A DNA stretch of 64,000 nt from Pelagibius sp040217155 (lineage in GTDB: Bacteria; Pseudomonadota; Alphaproteobacteria; Kiloniellales; Kiloniellaceae): assembly GCA_040217155.1 (NCBI GenBank), contig JAVJNS010000036.1, positions 205,512-269,511 of the forward strand, read 5' to 3'. The notes beneath the pieces were generated by a model. The model made no database searches, had not been told where the DNA came from, and saw only the letters and a list, made by a program, of their open reading frames with translations. Shown here piece by piece: positions 1 through 7,990 of the stretch; the first letter of the stretch is position 1; each line of letters opens with the position of its first letter. The translations under genes and the position numbers were made by a program.

Positions 1-1017
1 GCGGCCTTCCGCCGCGACCACCTGCGCTCCAGCGAGGCGGGCCTCAAATACTTCGTCCTCGGGGCGCTGTCCTCGGGCATGCTGCTCTACGGCATGTCGA
101 TGATCTACGGCTTTGCCGGCACGACCTCTTTCGAGGGCCTGGCCGCCCAGTTCGCCGACGACGCGGATGTTTCCATCGGACTCATCGTCGGCATCGTCTT
201 CCTGTCGGCGGGCCTGGCGTTCAAGATCTCCGCCGTGCCCTTCCACATGTGGACGCCGGATGTCTACGAGGGCGCACCGACCCCGGTGACCGCCTTCTTC
301 GCCACCGCGCCCAAGGTGGCGGCCATGGCGCTGATCGTGCGGGTCATGATCGGCCCCTTCGGCGACCTGGTCGACCAGTGGCAGCAGATCATCTGGTTCA
401 TTTCGGTCGCCTCGATGATTCTCGGCGCCCTGGCGGCGATCAGCCAGACCAACATCAAGCGCCTGATGGCCTACAGTTCCATCGGCCACATCGGCTATGC
501 GCTGATCGGCCTCGCCGCCGGCACCCAGGAGGGCGTCAACGGCATCCTGCTTTACCTGACGATCTACATCGTCATGAACCTCGGCACCTTCGCCTGCATC
601 CTCTGCATGCGTCAGAAAGACGTCATGGTCGAGCGGATCGAGGACCTGAAGGGTCTCAGCAAGACCCATCCGGCCATGGCCATGGCTTTCGCCATCTTCA
701 TGTTCTCGATGGCGGGCATACCGCCGCTGGTCGGCTTCTTCGGCAAGTTCTACATCTTCCTGGCCGCCATCCAGGCGGAGCTCTACGCGCTGGCGGTGAT
801 CGGCGTGCTCAGCTCCGTCATCGGCGCCTTCTACTATGTGCGGATCGTGAAGCTGATGTACTTCGACGACCCCATCGAGGTCTTCGACCGGCCCATCGGC
901 CGCGAAATGTCGGCCATTCTGGCGGCCACCAGCTTGCTGATCATCCTGCTGACGGTGGCCATCGCGCCGCTGCTCGACGGGACGGCGGTGGCGGCCGCTT
1001 CGCTGTTCCGGGGATGA
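1..1017 (+). CDS. nuoN: NADH-quinone oxidoreductase subunit N, 3' part
   Basis: This is the C-terminal 338 codons of NuoN, an antiporter-like membrane subunit of respiratory complex I. The reading frame is open from base 1, so the start lies outside the window. The frame contains EAGLKYFVLGALSSG near base 34, then successive hydrophobic helices, the KISAVPFHMWTPDVYEGAP segment (discontinuous helix with a conserved Lys) and NIKRLMAYSSIGHIGY, all typical of the NuoL/M/N family. NuoN is normally the last gene of the nuo operon. Here birA follows with an ATGA overlap, so the two are probably translationally coupled. The family assignment is firm. Confidence 0.97.
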   Translation, partial: AAFRRDHLRSSEAGLKYFVLGALSSGMLLYGMSMIYGFAGTTSFEGLAAQFADDADVSIGLIVGIVFLSAGLAFKISAVPFHMWTPDVYEGAPTPVTAFFATAPKVAAMALIVRVMIGPFGDLVDQWQQIIWFISVASMILGALAAISQTNIKRLMAYSSIGHIGYALIGLAAGTQEGVNGILLYLTIYIVMNLGTFACILCMRQKDVMVERIEDLKGLSKTHPAMAMAFAIFMFSMAGIPPLVGFFGKFYIFLAAIQAELYALAVIGVLSSVIGAFYYVRIVKLMYFDDPIEVFDRPIGREMSAILAATSLLIILLTVAIAPLLDGTAVAAASLFRG

Positions 1018-1799
1018 CTGCCGCGGCCGACCGGCCCCGCGCGCCGCGTGTGCCGCCGGCTTACCGTCTGGTGGTCCTGGAAGAGGTCGACAGCACCAAC
1101 AGCGAGGCCAAGCGGCGGGCCGAGGACGGGGCCGAGGATGGCACCCTGGTCTGGGCGCGACACCAGACCGCCGGCTATGGCCGCCAGGGCCGGGACTGGG
1201 CGAGCGACTCGGGCAATCTGTTTCTTTCTCTCATCGTGCGGCCCGACTGCTCACTGGCCGAGGCGGCGCAATTCAGCTTCCTGCCCGCCCTGGCGCTCGG
1301 CGAGGCCATCGGCAGCGTCGGCCCGGCGCTCATCGAGGTCACCTTCAAGTGGCCCAACGACGTGCTGCTCAACGGGCGCAAGGCGGCGGGCATCCTGCTG
1401 GAATCGAAGGCCGGCCCGGACCAAAGCCTGGAGTGGCTGGTGATGGGCATGGGCGTCAACGTCAGTTCCTTTCCGACGGAAACGCGGTTGCCGGCAACCT
1501 CGCTGCATTTCGAGGGCTGCGCCGTCAGCGTTACCGCGGTTGATCTCTTGGAGGCCTTTACGCGGCATCTGCTGTCTTGGATCAACGTCTGGGTCGAGGA
1601 CGGCTTCGCGCCGGTCCGCAAGGCCTGGCTGCGCCATGCACAGGGCTTGAGCGAAGAGATCGAGGTGCGGCTGCCCAAGGAGACCCTGCGGGGAACCTTC
1701 ACCGATCTCGACGAGACCGGTGCCTTGATCCTGACCCTGCCGGGCGGCGGCGCGCGCAAGATCGCGGCGGGTGAAGTCTACCTGCCGGGCGAAACCTGA
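1014..1799 (+). CDS. birA: Biotin--[acetyl-CoA-carboxylase] ligase (monofunctional BirA)
   Basis: 261 residues. The enzyme activates biotin as biotinyl-AMP and attaches it to the biotin carrier protein of acetyl-CoA carboxylase. The ligase core is visible: VDSTNSEAK near residue 25, the biotinyl-AMP loop GYGRQGRDW near residue 56, and KWPNDVLLNGRKAAGILLES near residue 115, followed by a small SH3-like C-terminal domain. There is no N-terminal helix-turn-helix, so unlike E. coli BirA it should not repress transcription. The start is the ATG overlapping the nuoN stop. The upstream extension of this open frame is only a shadow of nuoN. Confidence 0.95.
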   Translation: MTAAADRPRAPRVPPAYRLVVLEEVDSTNSEAKRRAEDGAEDGTLVWARHQTAGYGRQGRDWASDSGNLFLSLIVRPDCSLAEAAQFSFLPALALGEAIGSVGPALIEVTFKWPNDVLLNGRKAAGILLESKAGPDQSLEWLVMGMGVNVSSFPTETRLPATSLHFEGCAVSVTAVDLLEAFTRHLLSWINVWVEDGFAPVRKAWLRHAQGLSEEIEVRLPKETLRGTFTDLDETGALILTLPGGGARKIAAGEVYLPGET

Positions 1800-1822
1800 G
1801 ACGCGGAGGGAGTAGAGTCGCA

Positions 1823-2608
1823 ATGCTCGTCGCCATCGACGCCGGCAACACCAATGTGGTCTTCGCGATCTTCGACGGCGAGAATCTGCGCGCCAAGTGG
1901 CGGGCCTCCAGCGACGCCAAGCGCACCGCCGACGAGTATGCGGTCTGGCTGACCCAGTTGATGGCCCTGCAGAATCTGAAACCGGGCGACATCACCGGCG
2001 CGATCCTGGCCAACGTGGTCCCCGCGGCGACCTACACCCTGACCACGCTGTGCAGCGAATTCTTCAAGACCGAGCCCATGGTCATCGGCGATCCCAAGAT
2101 CGACCTGGGCATCGAGGTCCACATGGATCACCGCGAGAATGTCGGCGCCGACCGCCTGGTGAACGCCCTGGCCGCGCATCGCGCCTACGGCGGCCCCCTG
2201 ATCGTCATCGATTTCGGCACCGCCACCACCTTCGACATCGTCGGACCCGACGGGGCCTATGAGGGCGGCGTCATCGCGCCCTCGGCGCAGCACTCCGTCG
2301 AGGCGCTCTACCGGGCCGCGGCGCAGTTGCCGCGAGTCAAGATCGAGCGCCCGGAACAGGTCATCGGCAAGGACACCGTACCGGCCATGAAATCGGGAAT
2401 CTACTGGGGCTATGTCGGCCTCATCGAGGGCCTGACGGCGCGCATCCAGGCTGAATACGGCCATCCCATGCGGGTTATCGGCACCGGCGGCCTGGCCACG
2501 GTCTATGCCGAATCTGCACCGGTCATCGAGACCGTCGACACGGATCTCACACTGCGGGGACTGCGCTTGGTCCACGCGGCGAACAGTATGGCCAAGGTGG
2601 GCAAGTAA
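1823..2608 (+). CDS. coaX: Type III pantothenate kinase
   Basis: 261 residues. It phosphorylates pantothenate, the first committed step of coenzyme A synthesis, in the cytoplasm. The ASKHA-fold signatures are present: IDAGNTNVVFAIFDG at the N-terminus (phosphate binding), GADRLVNALAAH near residue 108, and DFGTATTFDIV near residue 130. The length is normal for CoaX. A purine-rich GGAGGGAG lies about 10 bases before the ATG. birA, coaX and rnj occur together in many alphaproteobacteria, and the tight spacing here suggests one transcript. Confidence 0.96.
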   Translation: MLVAIDAGNTNVVFAIFDGENLRAKWRASSDAKRTADEYAVWLTQLMALQNLKPGDITGAILANVVPAATYTLTTLCSEFFKTEPMVIGDPKIDLGIEVHMDHRENVGADRLVNALAAHRAYGGPLIVIDFGTATTFDIVGPDGAYEGGVIAPSAQHSVEALYRAAAQLPRVKIERPEQVIGKDTVPAMKSGIYWGYVGLIEGLTARIQAEYGHPMRVIGTGGLATVYAESAPVIETVDTDLTLRGLRLVHAANSMAKVGK

Positions 2609-2612
2609 CCTT

Positions 2613-4292
2613 ATGAGCAGGGCTTATTCCGCGACGGACCTCGGCGCCGAGGACCTGTACTTCATTCCGCTCGGTGGTACCGGCGAGATCGGCATGAACC
2701 TCAACCTCTACGGCCACAAGGGGGCCTGGTTGATGGTCGACCTCGGCATCACCTTCAGTGACGGCAAGCTGCCCGGCGTCGACGTGCTGATGCCCGACCC
2801 GTCGTTCATCGAGGAGCGCCGCGACGACCTGGCCGGACTGATTCTGACCCACGCCCATGAAGACCATATCGGCGCGGTGCCCTATCTGTGGCCGGAACTG
2901 CGCTGTCCGATCTACGCGACGCAGTTCACCGCCGCGCTGCTGCGGCGCAAGCTTGCGGAGGCCGGCCTGCTCGACGAAGTGCCGCTGACCGTGGTGCCGC
3001 TGTCCGGCAGCTTCTCGGTCGGACCCTTCGAGATCGAACTGATCACCCTGACCCACTCGATCCCCGAGCCCAACGCCGTGGTCATCCGCACCGCCGCCGG
3101 CACCGTCCTGCACACCGGCGACTGGAAATTCGACCCCGATCCCCTGGTCGGCGACAACTACGACGAAGAGCGCCTGAAGGCTCTGGCCAAGGAAGACATC
3201 CTGGCCATGGTTGGCGATTCCACCAACGCCATGGTGAAGGGGGAGGCCGGCTCCGAGTCCGACGTGCGCGAGCATCTTCTGAATGTTGTCGGTGGCCTGG
3301 AAAACCGGGTCGCCGTGGCCTGCTTCGCCAGCAACGTGGCGCGCCTGGAAACCGTGATCCGCGTCGCCGAGGAATGCGGCCGTCGGGTCTGCCTGCTCGG
3401 CCGCTCCATGCATCGCATCGTCGAGTGCGCCCGCGAGAGCGGCTACCTGACCGGGCACCGGCCGTTCCTGTCGGAAGAGGAGATCGACTTTCTGCCGCGC
3501 GGCGAGGTGCTGCTGCTGTGTACCGGCAGCCAGGGCGAGACGCGTGCCGCCCTGTGGCGCATCGCGCGCGGCGATCATCCCCACGTCGGGCTGTCGAAGG
3601 GCGATGCCGTGGTGTTCTCTTCGCGGGTCATCCCCGGCAACGAGACGAGCATCTTCGAGCTGCAGAACTCGCTGGCCGAGTCCGGTGTCGAGGTGATCAC
3701 CGACGACGACCACGACATCCATGTCTCCGGCCATCCGGGCCGCGGCGAGCTGGTACAGATGTACCAGTGGGTGCGGCCCCGGATCGCGGTGCCGGTGCAC
3801 GGCGAGGCGCGCCACCTGGCGGCCCACGCGCAGATCGCCAAGGAATGCCAGGTGCCCCAGCAGATCGTCGGGCGCAACGGCGCGGTGATCCGTCTCGCTC
3901 CCGGCGAGGCAGGGATCGTCGATCAGGTGCCGAGCGGGCGGCTGGTCTACGACGGCCGGCGCCTGCTGGCGCAGGACAGCCCGGTGATCAAGGGGCGTCA
4001 GAAGATGGTGTTCAACGGCGCCGTCGCCGTGACCCTGGTGGTCGACGGCCGCGGAGAGCTCGACGGCGAGCCGGAGATCTCCACCATCGGCCTGTTCGAG
4101 CCGGGCGAGGAGGAAGAGGATCTGGCGGCGGTGGATCTGGCGATCCGCGAGGCGGTGAAGCGGCTCGGCCGGCGCGAGCGCAAGGACGACGACGCCCTGG
4201 AAGAGACGGCGCGCCAGGCGGTGCGCCGCTGCATCAACCGCCTGCTCGGCAAGAAGCCGATGACCATGGTGCACGTCATTCGTTTCGACTAG
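2613..4292 (+). CDS. rnj: Ribonuclease J family metallo-beta-lactamase/beta-CASP nuclease
   Basis: 559 residues. RNase J is a zinc-dependent endo- and 5'-3' exoribonuclease acting in rRNA maturation and mRNA turnover. The metallo-beta-lactamase motif THAHEDHIGA lies near residue 76, followed by further metal ligands (HTGDWKFD, VGDSTNA) and the beta-CASP region with HVSGHPGRGEL and VPVHGEARHL. The C-terminal extension is rich in acidic and basic residues. The chosen ATG lies four bases after the coaX stop. Longer in-frame starts would run back through coaX. Alphaproteobacteria commonly carry RNase J alongside RNase E. Confidence 0.95.
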   Translation: MSRAYSATDLGAEDLYFIPLGGTGEIGMNLNLYGHKGAWLMVDLGITFSDGKLPGVDVLMPDPSFIEERRDDLAGLILTHAHEDHIGAVPYLWPELRCPIYATQFTAALLRRKLAEAGLLDEVPLTVVPLSGSFSVGPFEIELITLTHSIPEPNAVVIRTAAGTVLHTGDWKFDPDPLVGDNYDEERLKALAKEDILAMVGDSTNAMVKGEAGSESDVREHLLNVVGGLENRVAVACFASNVARLETVIRVAEECGRRVCLLGRSMHRIVECARESGYLTGHRPFLSEEEIDFLPRGEVLLLCTGSQGETRAALWRIARGDHPHVGLSKGDAVVFSSRVIPGNETSIFELQNSLAESGVEVITDDDHDIHVSGHPGRGELVQMYQWVRPRIAVPVHGEARHLAAHAQIAKECQVPQQIVGRNGAVIRLAPGEAGIVDQVPSGRLVYDGRRLLAQDSPVIKGRQKMVFNGAVAVTLVVDGRGELDGEPEISTIGLFEPGEEEEDLAAVDLAIREAVKRLGRRERKDDDALEETARQAVRRCINRLLGKKPMTMVHVIRFD

Positions 4293-4294
4293 GA

Positions 4295-4309
4295 AAGTCC
4301 CAGGGACTT
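4295..4309. terminator. Short palindrome just after rnj (weak hairpin)
   Basis: AAGTCCC-A-GGGACTT begins three bases after the rnj stop codon. It is a perfect palindrome, but there is no run of T after it. It may be a weak terminator or mRNA-end hairpin between rnj and mce. Confidence 0.3.
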
Positions 4310-4377
4310 GCAGCGCCTGAGGGCGGAGGCCAGATAGGAACGGTAAGAGGAGTGACGATGCGAGAGGAGATTGAGGC

Positions 4378-4782
4378 ATGATCGGCAAACTGAACCACGT
4401 GGCCATTGCGGTGCCGGACCTGGCGGCGGCGGCGGGGGTCTACCGCGGCCTGCTGGGAGCCGAGGTTTCCGAGGCGGTGCCGCAACCGGACCACGGGGTC
4501 ACGGTGATCTTCGTCAAGCTGGCCAATACCAAGATCGAGCTGCTCGAACCGCTGGGCGAGGCGTCGCCGATCGCCGCTTTTCTGGAGCGCAGCCCCGCCG
4601 GCGGCGTCCATCACATCTGCTACGAGGTCGACGACATCATCGCCGCGCGCGATCATCTGAAGGCCGAGGGCGCCCGCGTGCTGGGCGACGGAGAGCCCAG
4701 GACCGGCGCGCACGACAAGCCGGTGCTGTTCCTCCACCCCAAGGACTTCTGCGGCACCCTGATCGAGATCGAACAGGCGTAA
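4378..4782 (+). CDS. mce: Methylmalonyl-CoA/ethylmalonyl-CoA epimerase
   Basis: 134 residues, a single vicinal-oxygen-chelate domain. It interconverts the epimers of methylmalonyl-CoA, linking propionyl-CoA carboxylation to the mutase; in alphaproteobacteria it also serves the ethylmalonyl-CoA pathway. Visible family marks are LNHVAIAVPDLAAA at the N-terminus (first metal His), VHHICYEVDDI near residue 80 and a C-terminal GTLIEIEQA (metal Glu). The length is standard. An upstream GAGGAGAT provides a good ribosome-binding site. The next gene encodes a DUF1467 membrane protein, a common alphaproteobacterial neighbour. Confidence 0.95.
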   Translation: MIGKLNHVAIAVPDLAAAAGVYRGLLGAEVSEAVPQPDHGVTVIFVKLANTKIELLEPLGEASPIAAFLERSPAGGVHHICYEVDDIIAARDHLKAEGARVLGDGEPRTGAHDKPVLFLHPKDFCGTLIEIEQA

Positions 4783-4804
4783 GAAGAACAGGCGGGCGCA
4801 ACTC

Positions 4805-5083
4805 ATGTCTTGGTTCACCGGAATTCTCGTTTACGGCATGGTGTTCATGGTAGTGCTGCTGACGGTGCTGCCCTGGGGCGTGCGCCCGACGGCAGCGCCG
4901 GAGGCCGGCCACGAGCCCGGCGCGCCCGAAAAACCCCTGCTGTTGAAGAAGTTCATCGTCACGGCGCTGATCTCCCTGGTGGTCTGGGGCGGCATCTACG
5001 TGATCATCGACCAGGGATTGATTTCGTTCCGGGATTCCGTCGAGCCGTTCAGCAAGCCGGCGGCGGGCGAGGGCGCGACATGA
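4805..5083 (+). CDS. DUF1467 family small membrane protein
   Basis: 92 residues with two predicted transmembrane helices, one at about residues 5-22 (GILVYGMVFMVVLLTVLPW) and one at about 55-72, joined by a charged loop. This matches the DUF1467 family of alphaproteobacterial inner-membrane proteins, whose function is unknown. In related genomes it commonly sits between mce and proS. Here tag and a secreted protein gene come between it and proS. Confidence 0.85.
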   Translation: MSWFTGILVYGMVFMVVLLTVLPWGVRPTAAPEAGHEPGAPEKPLLLKKFIVTALISLVVWGGIYVIIDQGLISFRDSVEPFSKPAAGEGAT

Positions 5084-5093
5084 GCGCCACCGC

Positions 5094-5663
5094 ATGAGTT
5101 CCTATTGCGACTACGCCCCGGGAAATCCGATCCACGCCCACTATCACGACGAGGAGTACGGCTTTCCGGTCACCGACGAGGCGGTGCTCTTCGAGCGCCT
5201 GATCCTGGAGATCAACCAGGCCGGCCTGTCATGGGAGCTGATGCTGAAGAAGCGCGACGGTTTCCGCCAAGCCTACGACGGCTTCGACATCGACAAGGTG
5301 GCGGCCTATGGCGAGCGCCAGCGCGCCCGGCTGCTGAACGACGCCGGCATCATCCGCAACCGCCTGAAGGTCGGCGCGGCCATCGCCAACGCCCAGCGCA
5401 TCGTCGAACTACGCGCCGATCACGGTTCTTTCAAGGGCTGGATCGACGCCCACCATCCGCTCGACAAGGCCGACTGGGTGACGCTGTTCCGCAAGACCTT
5501 CAAGTTCACCGGCGGCGAGATCGTCGGCGAATTCCTCATGAGCACCGGCTATCTGCCCGGCGCCCACCGGCCGGACTGCCCGGTATTCGAGAAGATCGAG
5601 AAACTGGCGCCGCCCTGGATGCGGGTCGCCGGCAGGCCGCGCGGCAAAACGGCAAAAAAATAA
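5094..5663 (+). CDS. tag: DNA-3-methyladenine glycosylase I
   Basis: 189 residues. It excises 3-methyladenine from alkylated DNA to start base-excision repair. The N-terminal YCDYAPGNPIHAHYHDEEYG contains the Cys and His of the TAG zinc site, and PGAHRPDCPVF near residue 165 supplies the other His and Cys. The catalytic-pocket region FERLILEINQAGLSW is intact. The start lies eleven bases after the DUF1467 stop. The C-terminus ends in a lysine-rich tail. The size agrees with E. coli Tag. Confidence 0.95.
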   Translation: MSSYCDYAPGNPIHAHYHDEEYGFPVTDEAVLFERLILEINQAGLSWELMLKKRDGFRQAYDGFDIDKVAAYGERQRARLLNDAGIIRNRLKVGAAIANAQRIVELRADHGSFKGWIDAHHPLDKADWVTLFRKTFKFTGGEIVGEFLMSTGYLPGAHRPDCPVFEKIEKLAPPWMRVAGRPRGKTAKK

Positions 5664-5681
5664 GGCAAGCCGCAGCTTGCC
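5664..5681 (+). terminator. Hairpin directly after tag
   Basis: GGCAAGC-CGCA-GCTTGCC forms a perfect seven-pair stem with a four-base loop, starting right at the tag stop. No clear T run follows, so intrinsic termination would be weak. Confidence 0.45.
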
Positions 5682-6016
5682 CTCGCCAGTTCCCTGTTCA
5701 GCTGAATTCCGGCCTGTTTCTCAGGCTCTTATGCGTGTTCACGGTTCTTGAGACCGTTTGAGGCGTGTCCACCCTAAACTTGGGCCGTGCCGCGCTGTCT
5801 CGCGCGGTTCTTACGGTCCAGATTAGTATCCGAAACCGGAGGAGGCGTCACTCCTTTTCTAACAAAGTTATTCAATTACCTCATGTTGCATTGCAACAAT
5901 TGCGCGGAGCACCAAACCAGGGTGGTTTCCCCTCAAGTGGCCTCGCGCCTCGGTTGACCTTCCGCCGCGGCGGCGCTTATCGCTTTGTTAAACGCCGGCC
6001 TACTAGGGTCCATGAC
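5682..6016. other. Non-coding spacer with an operator-like palindrome
   Basis: No convincing gene is visible in this 335-base spacer. It is more AT-rich than its surroundings, especially 5820-5905. It contains the 15-base palindrome TGTTGCA-T-TGCAACA at 5884-5898, a possible regulator site for the secreted protein gene downstream. An open frame runs through it into that gene but shows no coding character before the signal peptide. Confidence 0.45.
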
Positions 6017-6460
6017 ATGAAGCACCGGACCTTCGCGATCCTGTCGTTGACGGCGGGGCTCTTGGCCGCCGCCGCGCCGGCCGTGGCACAGACCGGCTAC
6101 CTGACCATCAGCAAGGCCGACTGCGCGCGCCTGGCGATCCATCATTCCGCCGCCGACGTCGCCTTCCAGCCGGGCCGCGACGTGCGCGGCAGGCCGGTGG
6201 CGCCGGCGGACTTTGACGGCGGTTCCGGCCTCATCCTGCCCGAGGCCGTCGTCATCCCCATCGAAGTCGATCTCTTCGAGCGCTTCGGCATCCCGGCCAA
6301 CGGCGCCACCTTCACGGGCGACGTCTTCGTCGGCGAGGTGGTGGTCGATGTCGCCAGCGGCCGCGCCATCTTCAACGGCCAGCCGCTGCAGAGCGAGACC
6401 GAGGCCGACCTCGCCGCCCGCTGCCAGCGCATTGTCCGCGACCGCGACCCGGCAGGCTGA
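6017..6460 (+). CDS. Secreted hypothetical protein
   Basis: 147 residues. Residues 1-24 look like a Sec signal peptide (MKHRTF, a hydrophobic core, then PAVAQ with cleavage after AVA or AQ), so the mature protein should be periplasmic. The mature part has two cysteines (DCARL near residue 35, AARC near 137) that could form a disulphide, and alternating beta-like segments such as FTGDVFVGEVVVDV. I do not recognise a named domain; similar small secreted proteins of unknown function occur in Rhodospirillales. The ATG at 6017 was chosen because it places the signal peptide at the N-terminus. Confidence 0.75.
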   Translation: MKHRTFAILSLTAGLLAAAAPAVAQTGYLTISKADCARLAIHHSAADVAFQPGRDVRGRPVAPADFDGGSGLILPEAVVIPIEVDLFERFGIPANGATFTGDVFVGEVVVDVASGRAIFNGQPLQSETEADLAARCQRIVRDRDPAG

Positions 6461-6659
6461 TCCGCGCCCGCCGCTGGGCCCGGGCGCCAGGCCCCGTGGG
6501 CCCCGAGGCAGCGTCCGTGGACAAGGCCGTCGCGCTTGCCTATACACCTTAGCGATAGGGTGACGCCCGCAGGCCTTGCGGAACTGCGGTTTCCCGGTCA
6601 TTTTCTCTGCCTCAAAGCCGGGATCGGCTCCAGCAGCAGCTATTCACGCGAGTATTTCC

Positions 6660-7988
6660 ATGCGCCTCACGCAGTATTTCATGCCGACCCTCAAGGAAAC
6701 GCCGAAAGAGGCGGAGATCGTCTCGCACCGGCTGATGCTGCGCGCCGGAATGATCCGCCAGGCCAGCGCCGGGATCTATTCCTGGCTGCCGCTCGGCTAC
6801 CGGGTGTTGCGCAAAATCGAGCAGGTGGTGCGCGAGGAGCAGGACGCCTCGGGGTGCCAGGAACTGCTGATGCCGACCATCCAGTCGGCCGAACTGTGGA
6901 AGCAGTCCGGGCGCTACGACGACTACGGCAAGGAGATGCTGCGCATCACCGACCGCCACGACCGCGAGATGCTCTATGGGCCCACAAACGAGGAGCTGAT
7001 CACCGAGATCTTCCGCAACGGCGCCAAGAGCTACCGCGATCTGCCCAAGGGCCTTTACCACATCCAGTGGAAGTTCCGCGACGAGGTGCGGCCGCGCTTC
7101 GGCGTCATGCGCGGGCGCGAGTTCCTGATGAAGGATGCCTATTCCTTCGACATCGACTACGCGGCGGCAAAGCGCGCCTACCAGCGCCAGTTCGTCGCCT
7201 ACCTGCGCACCTTCGCGCGGCTTGGCCTCAAGGCCATTCCCATGGAGGCCGATACCGGGCCGATCGGCGGCGACCTCAGCCACGAGTTCATCGTACTGGC
7301 CGAGACCGGCGAGTCGGCGGTGTTCTGCGACCGCGACTTTCTGGACTACGACCTGCTCGGCTCGGACATCGACTACCAGGACGACGCCAGCGTGCAGAAG
7401 GTGGTCGACTACTTCACCAGCCTCTACGCCCGCACCGACGAAAAGCACGACGCGGCGGCCTTCGAGGCGGCGGTGCCCGCGGCGCGGCGCCACACCGGAC
7501 GCGGCATCGAGGTCGGCCATATCTTCTACTTCGGCACCAAGTATTCCGAGCCGCTCGGCGCCTTCGTCACGACGCCGGACGACGACACCGTGCCGATCCA
7601 CATGGGCTCCTACGGCATCGGCGTGTCGCGCCTGGTCGGCGGCATCATCGAGGCCTGCCACGACGACAACGGCATCATCTGGCCGGATGCGGTGGCGCCC
7701 TATCGGGTCGGACTGATCAACCTGCGCGCCGCCGATGAGGGCTGCACCGCGGCCTGCGACAAGCTCTACGGGCAGCTGGCCGAGGCCGGTGTCGAGGTGC
7801 TCTACGACGACCGCGACGAGTCGGCCGGCGCCAAGTTCGCCTCCATGGACCTCATCGGCCTGCCGTGGCAACTGGTGGTCGGGCCGCGCGGTTTGAAGAA
7901 CGGCGTTGTGGAGATGAAACGCCGCGCCGGCAACGGCGAGCGCGAGGAACTGTCGCCCGAGGCCGCCATCGCCAAGCTGGTTTCCTAA
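6660..7988 (+). CDS. proS: Prolyl-tRNA synthetase, short alphaproteobacterial form
   Basis: 442 residues, class II aminoacyl-tRNA synthetase that charges tRNA-Pro. The motifs are RQASAGIYSWLPLGYRVLRK (motif 1 region), WKFRDEVRPRFGVMRGREF (motif 2) and GSYGIGVSRLVGGIIEACHD (motif 3). The protein lacks the large editing insertion of the 570-residue E. coli enzyme, as is usual for alphaproteobacterial ProS. The ATG at 6660 gives the family-typical MRLTQYFMPTLKETP. Frames extending upstream have no homologous look. lolC follows after two bases. Confidence 0.96.
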   Translation: MRLTQYFMPTLKETPKEAEIVSHRLMLRAGMIRQASAGIYSWLPLGYRVLRKIEQVVREEQDASGCQELLMPTIQSAELWKQSGRYDDYGKEMLRITDRHDREMLYGPTNEELITEIFRNGAKSYRDLPKGLYHIQWKFRDEVRPRFGVMRGREFLMKDAYSFDIDYAAAKRAYQRQFVAYLRTFARLGLKAIPMEADTGPIGGDLSHEFIVLAETGESAVFCDRDFLDYDLLGSDIDYQDDASVQKVVDYFTSLYARTDEKHDAAAFEAAVPAARRHTGRGIEVGHIFYFGTKYSEPLGAFVTTPDDDTVPIHMGSYGIGVSRLVGGIIEACHDDNGIIWPDAVAPYRVGLINLRAADEGCTAACDKLYGQLAEAGVEVLYDDRDESAGAKFASMDLIGLPWQLVVGPRGLKNGVVEMKRRAGNGEREELSPEAAIAKLVS

Positions 7989-7990
7989 GA

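Noticed and set aside
249..1013. Long N-terminal extension of BirA (possible DNA-binding domain)
   Set aside because: It lies wholly within nuoN in another frame, is Arg/His/Pro-rich and has no HTH; BirA starts at 1014.
2547..4406. 619-codon minus-strand open frame opposite rnj
   Set aside because: Antisense shadow in GC-rich DNA; the plus frame carries the complete RNase J motif set.
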